DNA of 18,401 nucleotides from DAOTXK01 sp034435395 (GCA_034435395.1 DAOTXK010000240.1:1-18401), one strand, 5' to 3'. Numbered from the stretch's first letter, positions 1 to 7,715 are shown. The notes: generated from the sequence alone by a model not told the origin. Translations and numbers: made by a program.

Positions 1-1240
1 CCGCCCAATAGACGACCAGGCGGTCGTCCGGGTGGGTGTTCTGGAGACCGCTCAGAGCCTCGTCCACGGCGTCGAGCCTGGCTTCCTCGGCCATCAGCAT
101 CTGCACGTCAAAACCGTACTGATCGCGCAGGACCTCGCCCAGCAGGATCGCGCCGCGCAGCGCCTCCGGCAGAGGCGCGATCTGGTCGTCGGCGTAACTG
201 CCCGGCGCGATGAGCAAGGCGCGAGAGGCGGCGTATTCGAGGCTGTAGGGGCCGGTGGTGCTGTGATCCCGCTCGGTCGATAGCGCCCCGGCCTCCAGCG
301 CCACGGAGTCTTCCCCCCACCGGACGCTTTCCACCCGCCGGACGATACGTTGCAGGGCATCCTTTAGCCCCGACGTGGGGAGCACGCCCTCCTCCCGCAG
401 CGCGTCTTCCAGGTCCGCGCCCAGGCGGCGCATGCCGGCGTAGCGCGAGGCCGGGTCTTTGACCAGCATCCGCTTGAGGATCAGCTCCAGCGCCGGCCAG
501 ATATACGGCACGTTGATGCTCAGCGGAGGCAGGGAGACCTCGCGGATCAGGGTGGCGGTTTCCTGGGCGTTTTTGCCCAGGAAAGGCGGGTTGCCGACCA
601 TCATCTCGTAGAATACGACGCCCAGGCTCCAGATGTCACTGCGCTCATCCGGGTGCGCGCCCAGGCTGAGCGTCTCCGGAGCCATATAGGCGATGGTGCC
701 CGGCAGCTGGCCCCAGACGGCGCTCTCGTCCACGCCGTCGATGGGGCTGCTGGCCTTGAGGCGGGCCACGCCGAAGTCGGAGAGCCGCACCGTGCCATCC
801 TCGGCGAACAGGATGTTGCTGGGTTTGATGTCCCGGTGGACGATGCCCAGGTCGTGGGCGGCGGTCAGGGCGCTGACCAGGGACAGGCCGATCTCACACA
901 CGTCCCGGCTGTCAAAGAGCGGCCCGGTTTTGATCCGGTCACGGAGCGAACCACCGCTGACGTATTCCATGACGATGTAGTGGTTCCCATCCTCGATGAA
1001 ATAGTCGAGGAACTCGACGATGTTGTTGTGGCGCAGCCCCTTGAGGATGTTGGCCTCCCGGCGGAAGCGCTCCACGGCCTCTTTGCCCACGGCTTTGGAG
1101 GGCAACAGCTTGGGGACCAGCGTCTTGATGGCCACGTCCCGCTGGCGCTCCAGGTCCAGCGCCAGGTAGACGTGCCCCATGCCCCCTTTGCCGATCTCCC
1201 GCACGATGCGGTAGCGCGCGTTCAGGATGCGGTCGTACAC
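1..1240 (-). CDS. Ser/Thr protein kinase fused to a caspase-like domain (partial, C-terminus off window)
   Basis: The reading frame opens at GTG 1240, preceded by an AAAGG-like ribosome site, with an in-frame TAG further upstream and no better start. 413 codons lie in the window and the gene continues past position 1. Seen: glycine loop GKGGMG (about residues 17-22), VAIK lysine K39, HRDIKPSN with catalytic D137, DFG at 155-157, and an APE motif followed by DERSDIWSLG. This is a complete Hanks-type kinase domain ending near residue 275. After a linker, residues from about 340 (RALLIAPGSY, then GAILLGEVLRDQYGFDV, then DDRLVVYWA) match the start of a caspase/metacaspase p20 fold. The catalytic His of that fold normally sits in a GHG right after such a strand, and the window ends one base into that Gly codon. 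Kinase activity is well supported. The protease domain is inferred from its first half only. The protein is probably cytoplasmic, as no membrane segment is seen in this part. Confidence 0.9.
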   Translation of the reverse strand, partial: MYDRILNARYRIVREIGKGGMGHVYLALDLERQRDVAIKTLVPKLLPSKAVGKEAVERFRREANILKGLRHNNIVEFLDYFIEDGNHYIVMEYVSGGSLRDRIKTGPLFDSRDVCEIGLSLVSALTAAHDLGIVHRDIKPSNILFAEDGTVRLSDFGVARLKASSPIDGVDESAVWGQLPGTIAYMAPETLSLGAHPDERSDIWSLGVVFYEMMVGNPPFLGKNAQETATLIREVSLPPLSINVPYIWPALELILKRMLVKDPASRYAGMRRLGADLEDALREEGVLPTSGLKDALQRIVRRVESVRWGEDSVALEAGALSTERDHSTTGPYSLEYAASRALLIAPGSYADDQIAPLPEALRGAILLGEVLRDQYGFDVQMLMAEEARLDAVDEALSGLQNTHPDDRLVVYWA

Positions 1241-1415
1241 ACAGCCCGCCTTTGGCTCTGCTCGGTCGAACGATGGTTGTGGGGCTAATATACGCGGGGA
1301 CGGGGCGCGCGTCAACCGGGCGGGGGGCGGGGGATCGGCGGCAGCCGCAGCGGCGGCGGCAAACCGTTTTTTATTGCCGCAACAGGGGTTCTGGTTGAGG
1401 GGTGTGGCTCACCCT

Positions 1416-1424
1416 ATGATAGCA
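1416..1424 (-). promoter_or_regulatory. Candidate extended -10 promoter for the kinase-caspase gene
   Basis: On the minus strand TGC-TATCAT (5 of 6 matches to TATAAT plus the TGn extension) lies about 175 bp upstream of the GTG start. No convincing -35 is seen. The 267-bp gap between the kinase start and the gatB stop otherwise holds a GC-rich leader with simple GCC/GGC runs and no gene. Confidence 0.4.
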
Positions 1425-1507
1425 CAAATGTGCGGTAATGGCGGTCAGAATTCACCAACTTATCGGGCGATTGGATGGGGGTTGTTGTGCAGCGGGCCGA
1501 ACCGCCG

Positions 1508-2965
1508 CTACGTCCGTCTCGCCTCCAGCGCCTCACGCAGCAGCCGCCGGACGGTCTGCGGCTCCCCCTGGCCGCGCAACTCGCGCATCACCTGGCCCAT
1601 CAGGAACTGGGCGACCTTCTCCCCCCCGGCCAGGTAGTGGGCCACCTCGTCGGCGTGAGCGGCCAGCACCGCCTCCACCGCCGCCCGGATCGGCCCCTCG
1701 TCCGCCACCTGGGCCAGCCCTTCCTCGGCCACGATCCGGGCCGGGTCGCCGCCCCGGGCATACAGGAGACCCAGCACTTTCTTGGCGGTGTTGAGGTTGA
1801 TCGTCCCCTCCTCCACCAGCCGCAGCAGATCGGCCAGCGCCCCCGGCGTGATCTGGATGGCTCCGATCTGGTCGCGGGGGAGCGAGTCGGCGTTCATCAG
1901 GCGGAAGATCTCGCCGGTCAGGAAGTTGGCCGCCGACCGGGGATCAGCGCCCGCCTGAACCGCCGCCTCAAAATAGTCGGCCACCGCCCGCTCGGCCACC
2001 AGGAGGGCGGCGTCGCCCCGGCTCAGGCCAAAATCGCCGATAAACCGCTCGCGCCGGGCGTCGGGCAACTCCGGCAGGCTGGCCCGCACGGCTTCCACCT
2101 GCTGGCGGCTGATCTCCAGGATGGGCAGGTCCGGCTCCGGGAAGTAGCGGTAGTCGTCCGGGCTTTCCTTGACCCGCTGGATGACCAGCTGCTGGGCATC
2201 CTCGTCCCAGCCGAGCGTGGCCTGCCGGACGCCCTGGCCGGACTCCCACAGCCTGATCTGCCGCGCGACCTCTTTGTCGATGGCGCGGACCATGCCCCGG
2301 ATGCTATTGAGATTTTTGATCTCGGTGCGGGTGCGCAACTCGTCCGAACCCACCGGGCGCACGCTGACGTTGGCCTCAAAGCGCAGCACACCCCTGGACA
2401 TATCGCCGTGGTTAACGCCCAGGTATTGCAGGACGGCGCGTAGCTGGCGGGCGTAGGCTTCGGCTTCCGCCGCGCTGCGCAGGTCCGGCTCGCTGACGAT
2501 CTCCAGCAGTGGCACGCCCGCCCGATTCAGATCGACCAGGCTCTGGCCATTCCCGACGTGGGTCAGCTTGCCGGTGTCCTCCTCCATGTGGACGCGGCGC
2601 ACGTTGATGCGTTTGCTGCCGCCATCCGGCAGGTCGATGTCCACGTAGCCCTGGACGGCCAGCGGATACTCGTACTGGCTGATCTGGTAGCCCTTGGGCA
2701 GGTCGGGGTAAAAATAATTCTTGCGGGCGAACTGGTTAAAGGGCGGGATGTGGCAGTTCAGGGCCAGGGCGACCCGCATCGCCATGTCCAGCGCCCGCTG
2801 GTTGAGGACGGGCAGCACGCCCGGCATCCCCAGGCAGACCGGGCAGGTGACGGTGTTGGGCGGGGCCTGGGTGCTGTCCACCACGGCGCAGGCGCAGAAC
2901 ATTTTGCTGCGGGTGAGCATCTCGGCGTGGACTTCCAGGCCGATGACGGGTTCGTAGTCGGTCAT
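1508..2965 (-). CDS. gatB: Aspartyl/glutamyl-tRNA amidotransferase subunit B
   Basis: GatB is the tRNA-binding kinase subunit of GatCAB. It activates mischarged Glu-tRNA(Gln) or Asp-tRNA(Asn) for amidation with ammonia from GatA, giving Gln-tRNA or Asn-tRNA. At 485 aa it is full length for the family. Seen: the N-terminal signature YEPVIGLEVHAE, the zinc cysteines C24/C26 and C41/C44 (FCAC, TCPVCLGMPG), KNYFYPDLPKGYQISQYE, and a helical plus YqeY-like tail ending in FLMGQVMRELRGQ. I chose ATG 2965 because it gives the canonical MTDYEPVIGLE start. A GTG at 2980 would add five residues and has no better ribosome site. gatA and gatC are not adjacent, which is common outside Firmicutes-like operons. 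Confidence 0.96.
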   Translation of the reverse strand: MTDYEPVIGLEVHAEMLTRSKMFCACAVVDSTQAPPNTVTCPVCLGMPGVLPVLNQRALDMAMRVALALNCHIPPFNQFARKNYFYPDLPKGYQISQYEYPLAVQGYVDIDLPDGGSKRINVRRVHMEEDTGKLTHVGNGQSLVDLNRAGVPLLEIVSEPDLRSAAEAEAYARQLRAVLQYLGVNHGDMSRGVLRFEANVSVRPVGSDELRTRTEIKNLNSIRGMVRAIDKEVARQIRLWESGQGVRQATLGWDEDAQQLVIQRVKESPDDYRYFPEPDLPILEISRQQVEAVRASLPELPDARRERFIGDFGLSRGDAALLVAERAVADYFEAAVQAGADPRSAANFLTGEIFRLMNADSLPRDQIGAIQITPGALADLLRLVEEGTINLNTAKKVLGLLYARGGDPARIVAEEGLAQVADEGPIRAAVEAVLAAHADEVAHYLAGGEKVAQFLMGQVMRELRGQGEPQTVRRLLREALEARRT

Positions 2966-2987
2966 GGGATTACGTCTCACTTGTTGA

Positions 2988-3001
2988 GATCAGGCCTGAT
3001 C
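2988..3001. promoter_or_regulatory. 14-bp perfect palindrome in the gatB leader (possible operator)
   Basis: GATCAGGCCTGATC is a perfect palindrome lying between the candidate gatB -10 (3012-3017) and the start codon, at or just after the likely transcription start. It could be a dimeric regulator site or chance. No second copy was noticed in the window. Confidence 0.3.
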
Positions 3002-3011
3002 TTGAGGGTGG

Positions 3012-3020
3012 ATTGTACCA
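3012..3020 (-). promoter_or_regulatory. Candidate extended -10 promoter for gatB
   Basis: The minus strand reads TGG-TACAAT, 5 of 6 matches to the -10 consensus with the TGn extension, about 47 bp upstream of ATG 2965. No good -35 is seen. Confidence 0.5.
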
Positions 3021-3059
3021 CGCCGAGGCAGGAGGGGCAGGCGCTCGCGGACGGTTGAC

Positions 3060-3320
3060 TCACCGCCTGGCCGGGTTCTCCCTGTCCCACCGCCAGCGGG
3101 CTGGATTGTCCAGCATATAACGGCACAGGCGGTCCAGCGCCGCTTCGGTTCGGATGACGTGCTCGAAATAATCCCGCTGCCAGACCGGCGCGCCAGGCGT
3201 ATTCCTCAACAGGTTGAGCTGTCGTGTCGGGGCGGCCTTGAATGAGCGTATAATCGTGGGCAAAGAACCGGATACGGGCTTACCAAACGCCTCGGTTCGT
3301 GGCGGTAGTAGGCGCGGCAT
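3060..3320 (-). pseudogene. REP-associated tyrosine transposase (RAYT, IS200/Y1-type) C-terminal remnant
   Basis: The 86-codon frame reads SLPTIIRSFKAAPTRQLN, GAPVWQRDYFEHVIRTEAA and RRYMLDNPARWRWDRENP-like text (here LCRYMLDNPARWRW). This is the typical C-terminal half of RAYT/Y1 transposases, which are single-strand-type transposases that mobilise REP hairpins. The N-terminal half with the HUH metal-binding motif is missing, because the neighbouring gene's 3' end occupies that place. The usual upstream text VGARHA is present only in another frame over the palindrome at 3308-3333, implying a frameshift there as well. There is no separate ribosome site. I consider it a decayed remnant with no transposase activity, possibly left with its own REP-like palindrome. 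Confidence 0.8.
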
Positions 3321-3333
3321 GCCGTGCCCCTAC
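3308..3333. repeat. REP-like imperfect palindrome centred on GGCATGCC
   Basis: The left arm GTAGGCGCGGCA and the right arm TGCCGTGCCCCTAC pair, with one mismatch and a 2-base length difference. It begins with GTAG, the tetranucleotide that marks REP sequences used by RAYT enzymes. It overlaps the 5' end of the RAYT remnant and supplies the stop codon of the adjacent secreted-protein gene. Confidence 0.6.
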
Positions 3334-4592
3334 GGACTCACCCGCCAGACATGCACGATGGGCTTATCACCGTCGGCGAAGGGTTCCATCACGTACAGCA
3401 GGCCGCGCGCGCGATCGAAGGCCGCCTCGCCCACGTGATACCACATCTGCTCCTGGTCAACATGATACAGGTAGTCATCGATGGCCATCACGGCGTAGGG
3501 CTGTGGGTCCCCCGTCCCCATCCGGCCCTGGGCCACCGCAGCCAGATCGGCGGGATCGTAAAAGAGGATTTGCCCCACGAAGCCCGTGCTCCACCAGCCA
3601 CGCTCACCATCGGGGCAGTCGTCAGGATACGGTTCCTCCCACACCGTGCCATCGGCGCAGCCGTACCAGTTGTCGCCGGTCCCTTTTGTGCCCACGAAGA
3701 TCACCGCTGACCGGTCGCCAGCGGTCAGCCAGGCCGCGCCGCTCCACTCGTCGGAATGATGATAGTCGTTCAGGCGCGGCGATCCTTCATCATAGGCATT
3801 GCCGTACAGCAGCAGGGGGACCGCCGGCAAGGTGCTGCCCGGTGCGGGGGGATTCCCTTCGCGCCAGGGGGCGATGGCCAGCAGCGAAGGGCCCTGTGCG
3901 CCCTGCCCGCCCGCCCGATAGCGCCCCGTAGCCAGCGTCATGCCAGGGGTGTACCGATCAGCCCATTCGGCGGGAATCGGGACCAGGTAGTCGCCGGTGA
4001 CGTAGTTCCAGTACTCGCCGATACGCCAGGGACCGGCGCTCTGCGGGTGGGAGAGATCAAGCTCACACCAGCCGTGAGAGGGATGGGTTTCCCCTTCCCC
4101 CATGTGCGCGGCCCAGGCGAAATACAACTTACCGGTGGTCTGCTCTCCCTGCGGCGGCAGGTAGGCCAGCCCCACGCGCGGAAGCTCCATCTCATCGAAC
4201 ATATCGCCCCGGATGTCCTGCAAAGGCTGTAAAGTGGTGGCGACATTCAACGCCGCCACATCGTGGCTCGCCGAGATGACCGGCACGGGTATGCTGATCT
4301 CGGAAACATGCTGATACCAATCGTGGCCGGTGGCGAACAACGAACCAGGAAACCCGTCATCAGGCCCGTTAGGGTCGCCGTCGGGATAGTAGGCCATGGC
4401 CGCGCCGCTGTAGGCCCAACCCTCATCCGGCACTTCTGGCAGTCGAAACGCGCCCAGGTAGGCCAGGTCCTCCGGCCAGATGCGATCTTCGCCCCCGCCC
4501 TGCCCGGCGACCGACGCCGCGCCAGCAGCGAGGATCGCCAGCACCAATGCCACACCCCACAAACCTGCCAGAAGCCGCCATTGTCCAGACAT
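3330..4592 (-). CDS. Secreted protein of unknown function
   Basis: ATG 4592 is chosen because it has a strong purine ribosome site (AAGGGGGG) and is followed at once by a signal peptide: MSGQWRLL, a hydrophobic stretch to about residue 24, then an Ala-rich cleavage region before GQGGGEDR. The longer open frame upstream to 4730 lacks these features. The mature part, about 390 aa, is rich in Trp, Tyr, Gly, Pro and Asp, with repeated aromatic-Gly strand-like segments (LAYLGAFRLP, GSLFATGHDW, KLYFAWAAHM, AVIFVGTKG, GQILFYDP, GLLYVMEPF). That pattern suggests a beta-propeller-like extracytoplasmic protein, but I do not recognise a named family. It contains paired cysteines (GCADG...DDCPDG) that could form a disulfide outside the cell. 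Its TAG stop lies inside the REP-like palindrome at 3308-3333, so the C-terminus may have been trimmed or altered by that insertion. Confidence 0.8.
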   Translation of the reverse strand: MSGQWRLLAGLWGVALVLAILAAGAASVAGQGGGEDRIWPEDLAYLGAFRLPEVPDEGWAYSGAAMAYYPDGDPNGPDDGFPGSLFATGHDWYQHVSEISIPVPVISASHDVAALNVATTLQPLQDIRGDMFDEMELPRVGLAYLPPQGEQTTGKLYFAWAAHMGEGETHPSHGWCELDLSHPQSAGPWRIGEYWNYVTGDYLVPIPAEWADRYTPGMTLATGRYRAGGQGAQGPSLLAIAPWREGNPPAPGSTLPAVPLLLYGNAYDEGSPRLNDYHHSDEWSGAAWLTAGDRSAVIFVGTKGTGDNWYGCADGTVWEEPYPDDCPDGERGWWSTGFVGQILFYDPADLAAVAQGRMGTGDPQPYAVMAIDDYLYHVDQEQMWYHVGEAAFDRARGLLYVMEPFADGDKPIVHVWRVSP

Positions 4593-4617
4593 TCCATCCC
4601 CCCTTTTCGCAGCTACC

Positions 4618-4647
4618 ATTATCGGTAACACGACGCACTTTCCCCAA
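4618..4647 (-). promoter_or_regulatory. Candidate promoter for the secreted-protein gene
   Basis: The minus strand reads TTGGGG, an 18-bp spacer, then GATAAT (5 of 6 at -10), about 26 bp before ATG 4592. The -35 is weak. The rest of the 4593-4888 gap holds the family C repeat and no gene. Confidence 0.35.
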
Positions 4648-4815
4648 AAAGCTGGCGCGACGTCACTGGCGGGGTTGATCCGACGATGGTGACGCGTTAC
4701 GCCCGACCAGGGCGTTAATACGTTCTCCATTCAAGCGCCAATAAGGGGATTTTGTCAAGCCGGACGGGCAACAGGTGCAGGTCACTTGAGGGCCGATTCT
4801 TTCAAACCGTTTTTT

Positions 4816-4890
4816 AACCACGAAGACACGAAGATCACAAAGGATCAAAGACAAGGCTGGGATTTTTTGGCGTACTTGGCGTCTTGGTTT
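4816..4890. repeat. Family C dispersed repeat (ACCACGAAGACACGAAG type) with inverted ends
   Basis: The left end is AACCACGAAGACACGAAG and the right end is CTTGGCGTCTTGGTTT, whose reverse complement AAACCAAGACGCCAAG resembles the left end. The element is about 75 bp and ends exactly at the MBL gene, whose TAA stop it provides (4889-4891). Repeats of this wording are common in intergenic DNA of several phyla. Related copies lie at 7636-7715 and 14656-14678. Confidence 0.6.
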
Positions 4891-5866
4891 ACGGCCTCAC
4901 CGGCCCCCCTCTGGCCCGCGCCACCAGCGCCCGGACGTTGTTCTGAAAGCGGTGAGCGCCGTCCCAGGCGCTGAACTGCGGCGGGGGCGCGAGGCTGGCG
5001 ATGGCCTCATCCGCCGCCTCCGCCGCGACCAGGTCAGCCACGACCCCCCGCACCACCGGGAGGTAGGCCCGCATCTTGTCCAGATCGGCGGGCACGCCCA
5101 CCGGCCCGTGCCCCGGCACGACGGTCTCCGGGGCCAGCCCGTCGATGTCGTCCAGGATGCGCAGCCACTCGTCCGGCTCCCCGTGGCCCACCCAGGGATG
5201 GGCGTTGTTGAACAGCAAATCGGCGATGAAGGCGATGCCCACATCCGGCAGCCAGAGGATGGCGTCGCTCTCGGTATGCCCGCCGCCAAAGGTGAGGATT
5301 TCGGCGGCCCGGCTGGGGCCGTGCACGACCAGCTTCCGCTCGAACGTCCAGTCCGGCAGGCGCAGCGTCACGCGGGGCAGCGCTTCCAGAAAAATCCGGC
5401 AGGTGAGCAGCTCCCCCTGGAGGCGCTGGCGCTCGGCCTCATCGTTTTCCGTCTCCAGACGGGCCTGCAATTCCTTCAACTCCGCCTCAAATTGAGGTTT
5501 TTGCTCCCGGAAGGACTCGATCAGCGCCGGGCGCTCCTCGGCCAGGATGTCGCGGGTGCGGGCCGTGCTGATGATGATGGCTCCCGCCTCCGCCAGGGCG
5601 GCGTTGCCCTCGACGTGATCCCCGTGCCAGTGGCTGTTGATCACGTACCGGACCGGGGAGCCAGTCAGCGCGTCGGCGGCGCGGATCAGGTCGTCGGCGG
5701 CCTGGGGCGTGTTGAGGGCGTCGAAGACGAGCGCGCCGTCCCCCAGATCGACGATCCCGGCGTTGGAGGCCGCGCCGGCGTTCAACGAAATGGCAGCATA
5801 AACGCCGTCGGCCAGCTTCTCCAGCCGGAAATAGGCCGACTGTGGCAGCGTGTGTCGGTCAGTCAT
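4889..5866 (-). CDS. MBL-fold metallo-hydrolase
   Basis: The 325-aa protein has the metallo-beta-lactamase signature HWHGDH (H79, H81, D83, H84), a later GGGHTESDAI histidine, the bridging Asp in FIADLLFNNAHPW, and a terminal PGHGPVG histidine. All ligands of a binuclear metal site are therefore visible. A charged helical insert (about residues 105-150, FEAELKELQARLETENDEAE) separates the two halves. There is no signal peptide, so it is likely cytoplasmic. The fold suits hydrolysis of a thioester, lactone or similar ester, but the substrate cannot be read from sequence. The start is ATG 5866 with a strong GAGGAG ribosome site, and the ATG overlaps the TGA of the upstream TPR gene (ATGA), indicating translational coupling. 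Its stop codon lies in the flanking family C repeat. Confidence 0.9.
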   Translation of the reverse strand: MTDRHTLPQSAYFRLEKLADGVYAAISLNAGAASNAGIVDLGDGALVFDALNTPQAADDLIRAADALTGSPVRYVINSHWHGDHVEGNAALAEAGAIIISTARTRDILAEERPALIESFREQKPQFEAELKELQARLETENDEAERQRLQGELLTCRIFLEALPRVTLRLPDWTFERKLVVHGPSRAAEILTFGGGHTESDAILWLPDVGIAFIADLLFNNAHPWVGHGEPDEWLRILDDIDGLAPETVVPGHGPVGVPADLDKMRAYLPVVRGVVADLVAAEAADEAIASLAPPPQFSAWDGAHRFQNNVRALVARARGGPVRP

Positions 5867-6738
5867 GGGGTCTCCTCTCCCAGCGCCGTGCGCAACTCAT
5901 CCAGGCGCGGATAACCCGCCAGCGCCCGCCAGAACCCGGTCCGCACGCCCGGACCGGCGGCGGCCAGCCCGGCCCGCAGCAGGGCGAAGGCGCGGCCCTT
6001 GTCGCCCTGCGCCCAGGCGATCAGCCCCCGGCCAAACGGCAGGGCGGGATCGTCCGGCACAAACGACTCGGCCCGATCCAGGTCGGCCAGCGCCGCGTCG
6101 AAGTCCCCCATCCGGCGGCAGGCTTCCGCCCGCTGGAGATAGATAGCCCCCCACCCCGGCGCTTCCCAGGGGGCGGCCTCCGGGTCGGCGGGGGCATGGG
6201 CGGCGATCAGGGCGGCGAAGGACTCCCGCGCCGCCGCCCAATCCCCGGCCAGGAGCAGCGCTTCCGCCTCCCAGCGCTGCCAGCCGAAGTCATTCGGCGC
6301 GGCGGCCAGCTCAGCGCGGACCAGCCGCAGCGCCTCCACCGGGTCGCCTGCCCGGATCGCCAGCCGGACGCCCCACTCCCGCAGGCGGGGATTGCCGCCA
6401 TCCAGAGCCAGGGCCTCCGCGCAGGCGGCCCGCGCCGCCGGGAGGTCGCTCAATTCGGCCAGGGCGCGCAGCCGCAGGAAGCAGACGGCAGCGGTTTTCC
6501 CCCCCAGGGCGATGGCCCGGTCCAGGTCCGCGACCGCCAGGCGCAGCGACCGGGCAGGCTCCACCCCTGGCGGAGTCTGGGCCAGGCCGATCAGCAGGGC
6601 GGCGCGGCGGGCGTAGGGGCGAGGGTCCGCCGGGGCGGCGCGGACCGCCTGGTCCAGCGCGTCAAGCGCATCCTGAACCTGGCCAACCAGCAGCCGGTCA
6701 TCCGCCGTTCGCAGCAGGTCTTCCAGCAAGTCGGACAT
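5863..6738 (-). CDS. Tetratricopeptide-repeat protein
   Basis: This is a 291-aa all-helical, Ala/Leu-rich protein with recurring TPR-like units of about 34 residues, for example DALDALDQAVRAAPADPRPYARRAA, LAVADLDRAIAL, AACAEALALDGGNPRLREWG and AALADLDRAESFVPDDPAL. TPR proteins scaffold protein-protein contacts. No catalytic or membrane segment is visible. The start ATG 6738 has only a weak ribosome site (GGGGAT close to the ATG). Its last codon overlaps the MBL hydrolase start by four bases, and the unknown gene 6812-7441 lies 73 bp upstream on the same strand, so the three probably form one transcript. It may act as the partner or localiser of the hydrolase, but that is inference from the coupling only. 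Confidence 0.85.
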   Translation of the reverse strand: MSDLLEDLLRTADDRLLVGQVQDALDALDQAVRAAPADPRPYARRAALLIGLAQTPPGVEPARSLRLAVADLDRAIALGGKTAAVCFLRLRALAELSDLPAARAACAEALALDGGNPRLREWGVRLAIRAGDPVEALRLVRAELAAAPNDFGWQRWEAEALLLAGDWAAARESFAALIAAHAPADPEAAPWEAPGWGAIYLQRAEACRRMGDFDAALADLDRAESFVPDDPALPFGRGLIAWAQGDKGRAFALLRAGLAAAGPGVRTGFWRALAGYPRLDELRTALGEETP

Positions 6739-6811
6739 CGATCCCCGATCGGGCGGCAGGGCAGCATGGCCCCCAAACGATCCGCGGGCAGGCCCGGCCC
6801 GGCGTTACCCG

Positions 6812-7441
6812 TCACTCTTCGCCCGGCAGGCCGAAGGTATAGGCGCGGCGCTTGGGGTCCAGGGCGTCGGCCAGGGTGGAGTTATCGCGGGTGCGCCAGG
6901 TCAGGTGGATATCTTTGACGAAGCTGGCCAGCAGGTCCAGCGCCAGGGTGGTGAAGTTGGTCCGCTCCACGTCATCCTGCTGCTTGGGCCAGCCGTACCC
7001 CCAGGCGAACCATGAGGAGTTGAGCAGGATGATGGCGTCATAAAAGGCGGTCGTCTGCGGATCGTCCTGCTGCATGAGGAAAAAGGCCAGGCGGGCGCAA
7101 GGCTCCTTAAACGCGCTGCCGGGGATCATGGCTTCGTCGTTGATGTTGGGCCAGGCCGAACCCACCAGCGGCACCAGCACGATTTTCCAGTCGTCGATGG
7201 GGAGTTGCATCACGCGCCGCCAGCCGCCCGCCGGATGTTTCAGGTAACGCGGCGTGCCCAGCCCCGCGATGCCCTCCGCCTGGACGATCTTAACCGCTTC
7301 CTCAAACCCCTCGAACAACCGGTTGGTGAAGATCTCCAGGAGATATTCCAGCCGTTCCCGGTCCTTGGCGCGCCGGGTCATGATCTCGCGGATTTCCTCC
7401 AGCGCCTTAGCGCGGACGGCTTCAGCCTCGCTCATGGCCAC
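6812..7441 (-). CDS. Unknown 209-aa protein
   Basis: I do not recognise a family. The N-terminus is a charged helix (EAEAVRAKALEEIREIMTRRAKDRERLEYLLEIF) suggesting a short coiled coil. The rest is soluble and mixed, with aromatic-rich segments (PRYLKHPAGGWRRVMQLPIDDW, split by Gly, and SSWFAWGYGWPKQ) and no signal or membrane segment. One Cys is present (KEPCARLAF). ATG 7441 has a good AGGTAGG ribosome site, and a second ATG at 7435 is a slightly less well placed alternative. The gene leads a minus-strand run with the TPR and MBL genes. A family A repeat (7459-7529) lies in its leader 17 bp before the ATG. AT-rich DNA at about 7540-7600 is the likely promoter area, with TTGCGT and TAAATT 18 bp apart as a weak candidate. 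Confidence 0.75.
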   Translation of the reverse strand: MAMSEAEAVRAKALEEIREIMTRRAKDRERLEYLLEIFTNRLFEGFEEAVKIVQAEGIAGLGTPRYLKHPAGGWRRVMQLPIDDWKIVLVPLVGSAWPNINDEAMIPGSAFKEPCARLAFFLMQQDDPQTTAFYDAIILLNSSWFAWGYGWPKQQDDVERTNFTTLALDLLASFVKDIHLTWRTRDNSTLADALDPKRRAYTFGLPGEE

Positions 7442-7458
7442 CTACCTTCCACTAAGCC

Positions 7459-7529
7459 CCTATCCGAGAATTCACGGACAAGGGGCTTAAGCCCCTTGTT
7501 GCTCAGGCTGCCGATGATTCTCGGATAGG
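7459..7529. repeat. Family A MITE-like element, complete copy
   Basis: The 71-bp element has perfect 13-bp terminal inverted repeats (CCTATCCGAGAAT at 7459-7471, its complement at 7517-7529) and a perfect 22-bp central palindrome at 7478-7499 (arms ACAAGGGGCTT). It sits 17 bp upstream of the 7441 start, in the transcribed leader. Related copies are at 13225-13522 and 14715-14776. Confidence 0.8.
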
Positions 7530-7635
7530 CTCTAAACCGGAAATATTCTACGAATAATTTACTGAATTGTACTGATTGGACGCAATCCGGCAACAGTCCC
7601 ATCCGGTTGTGGATCGTTGGTGGTGGAAGTGCAGC

Positions 7636-7715
7636 TTTGAACCGCCAATCGTGCGTGGCACGCCAAAAACCCTTATGAATCTTGTAGGGAACCTTCGTGT
7701 TCTTGGTGGTTCAAA
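7636..7715. repeat. Family C repeat, 80 bp with terminal inverted repeats
   Basis: The ends TTTGAACCGCCAA (7636-7648) and TTGGTGGTTCAAA (7703-7715) are inverted copies with one mismatch. The interior (GGCACGCCAAAA..., CCTTCGTGTTCTTGG) resembles the other family C copies. It lies in the 489-bp gene-free stretch 7442-7930, which also holds the family A element, AT-rich DNA and the palindrome at 7861-7880. Confidence 0.6.

Noticed and set aside
1340..1375. Poly-alanine coding run in a plus-strand frame (1227-1637)
   Set aside because: A simple GCC/GGC-type run in the leader of the kinase gene. The frame has no ribosome site or conserved segment.
1475..2443. 322-aa plus-strand frame opposite gatB
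   Set aside because: It is antisense to gatB, with no motif and shadow-type composition.
4952..5914. 320-aa plus-strand frame opposite the MBL gene, and the similar frame at 5842-6918
   Set aside because: Both are antisense to well-supported genes (MBL and TPR) and show no domain.
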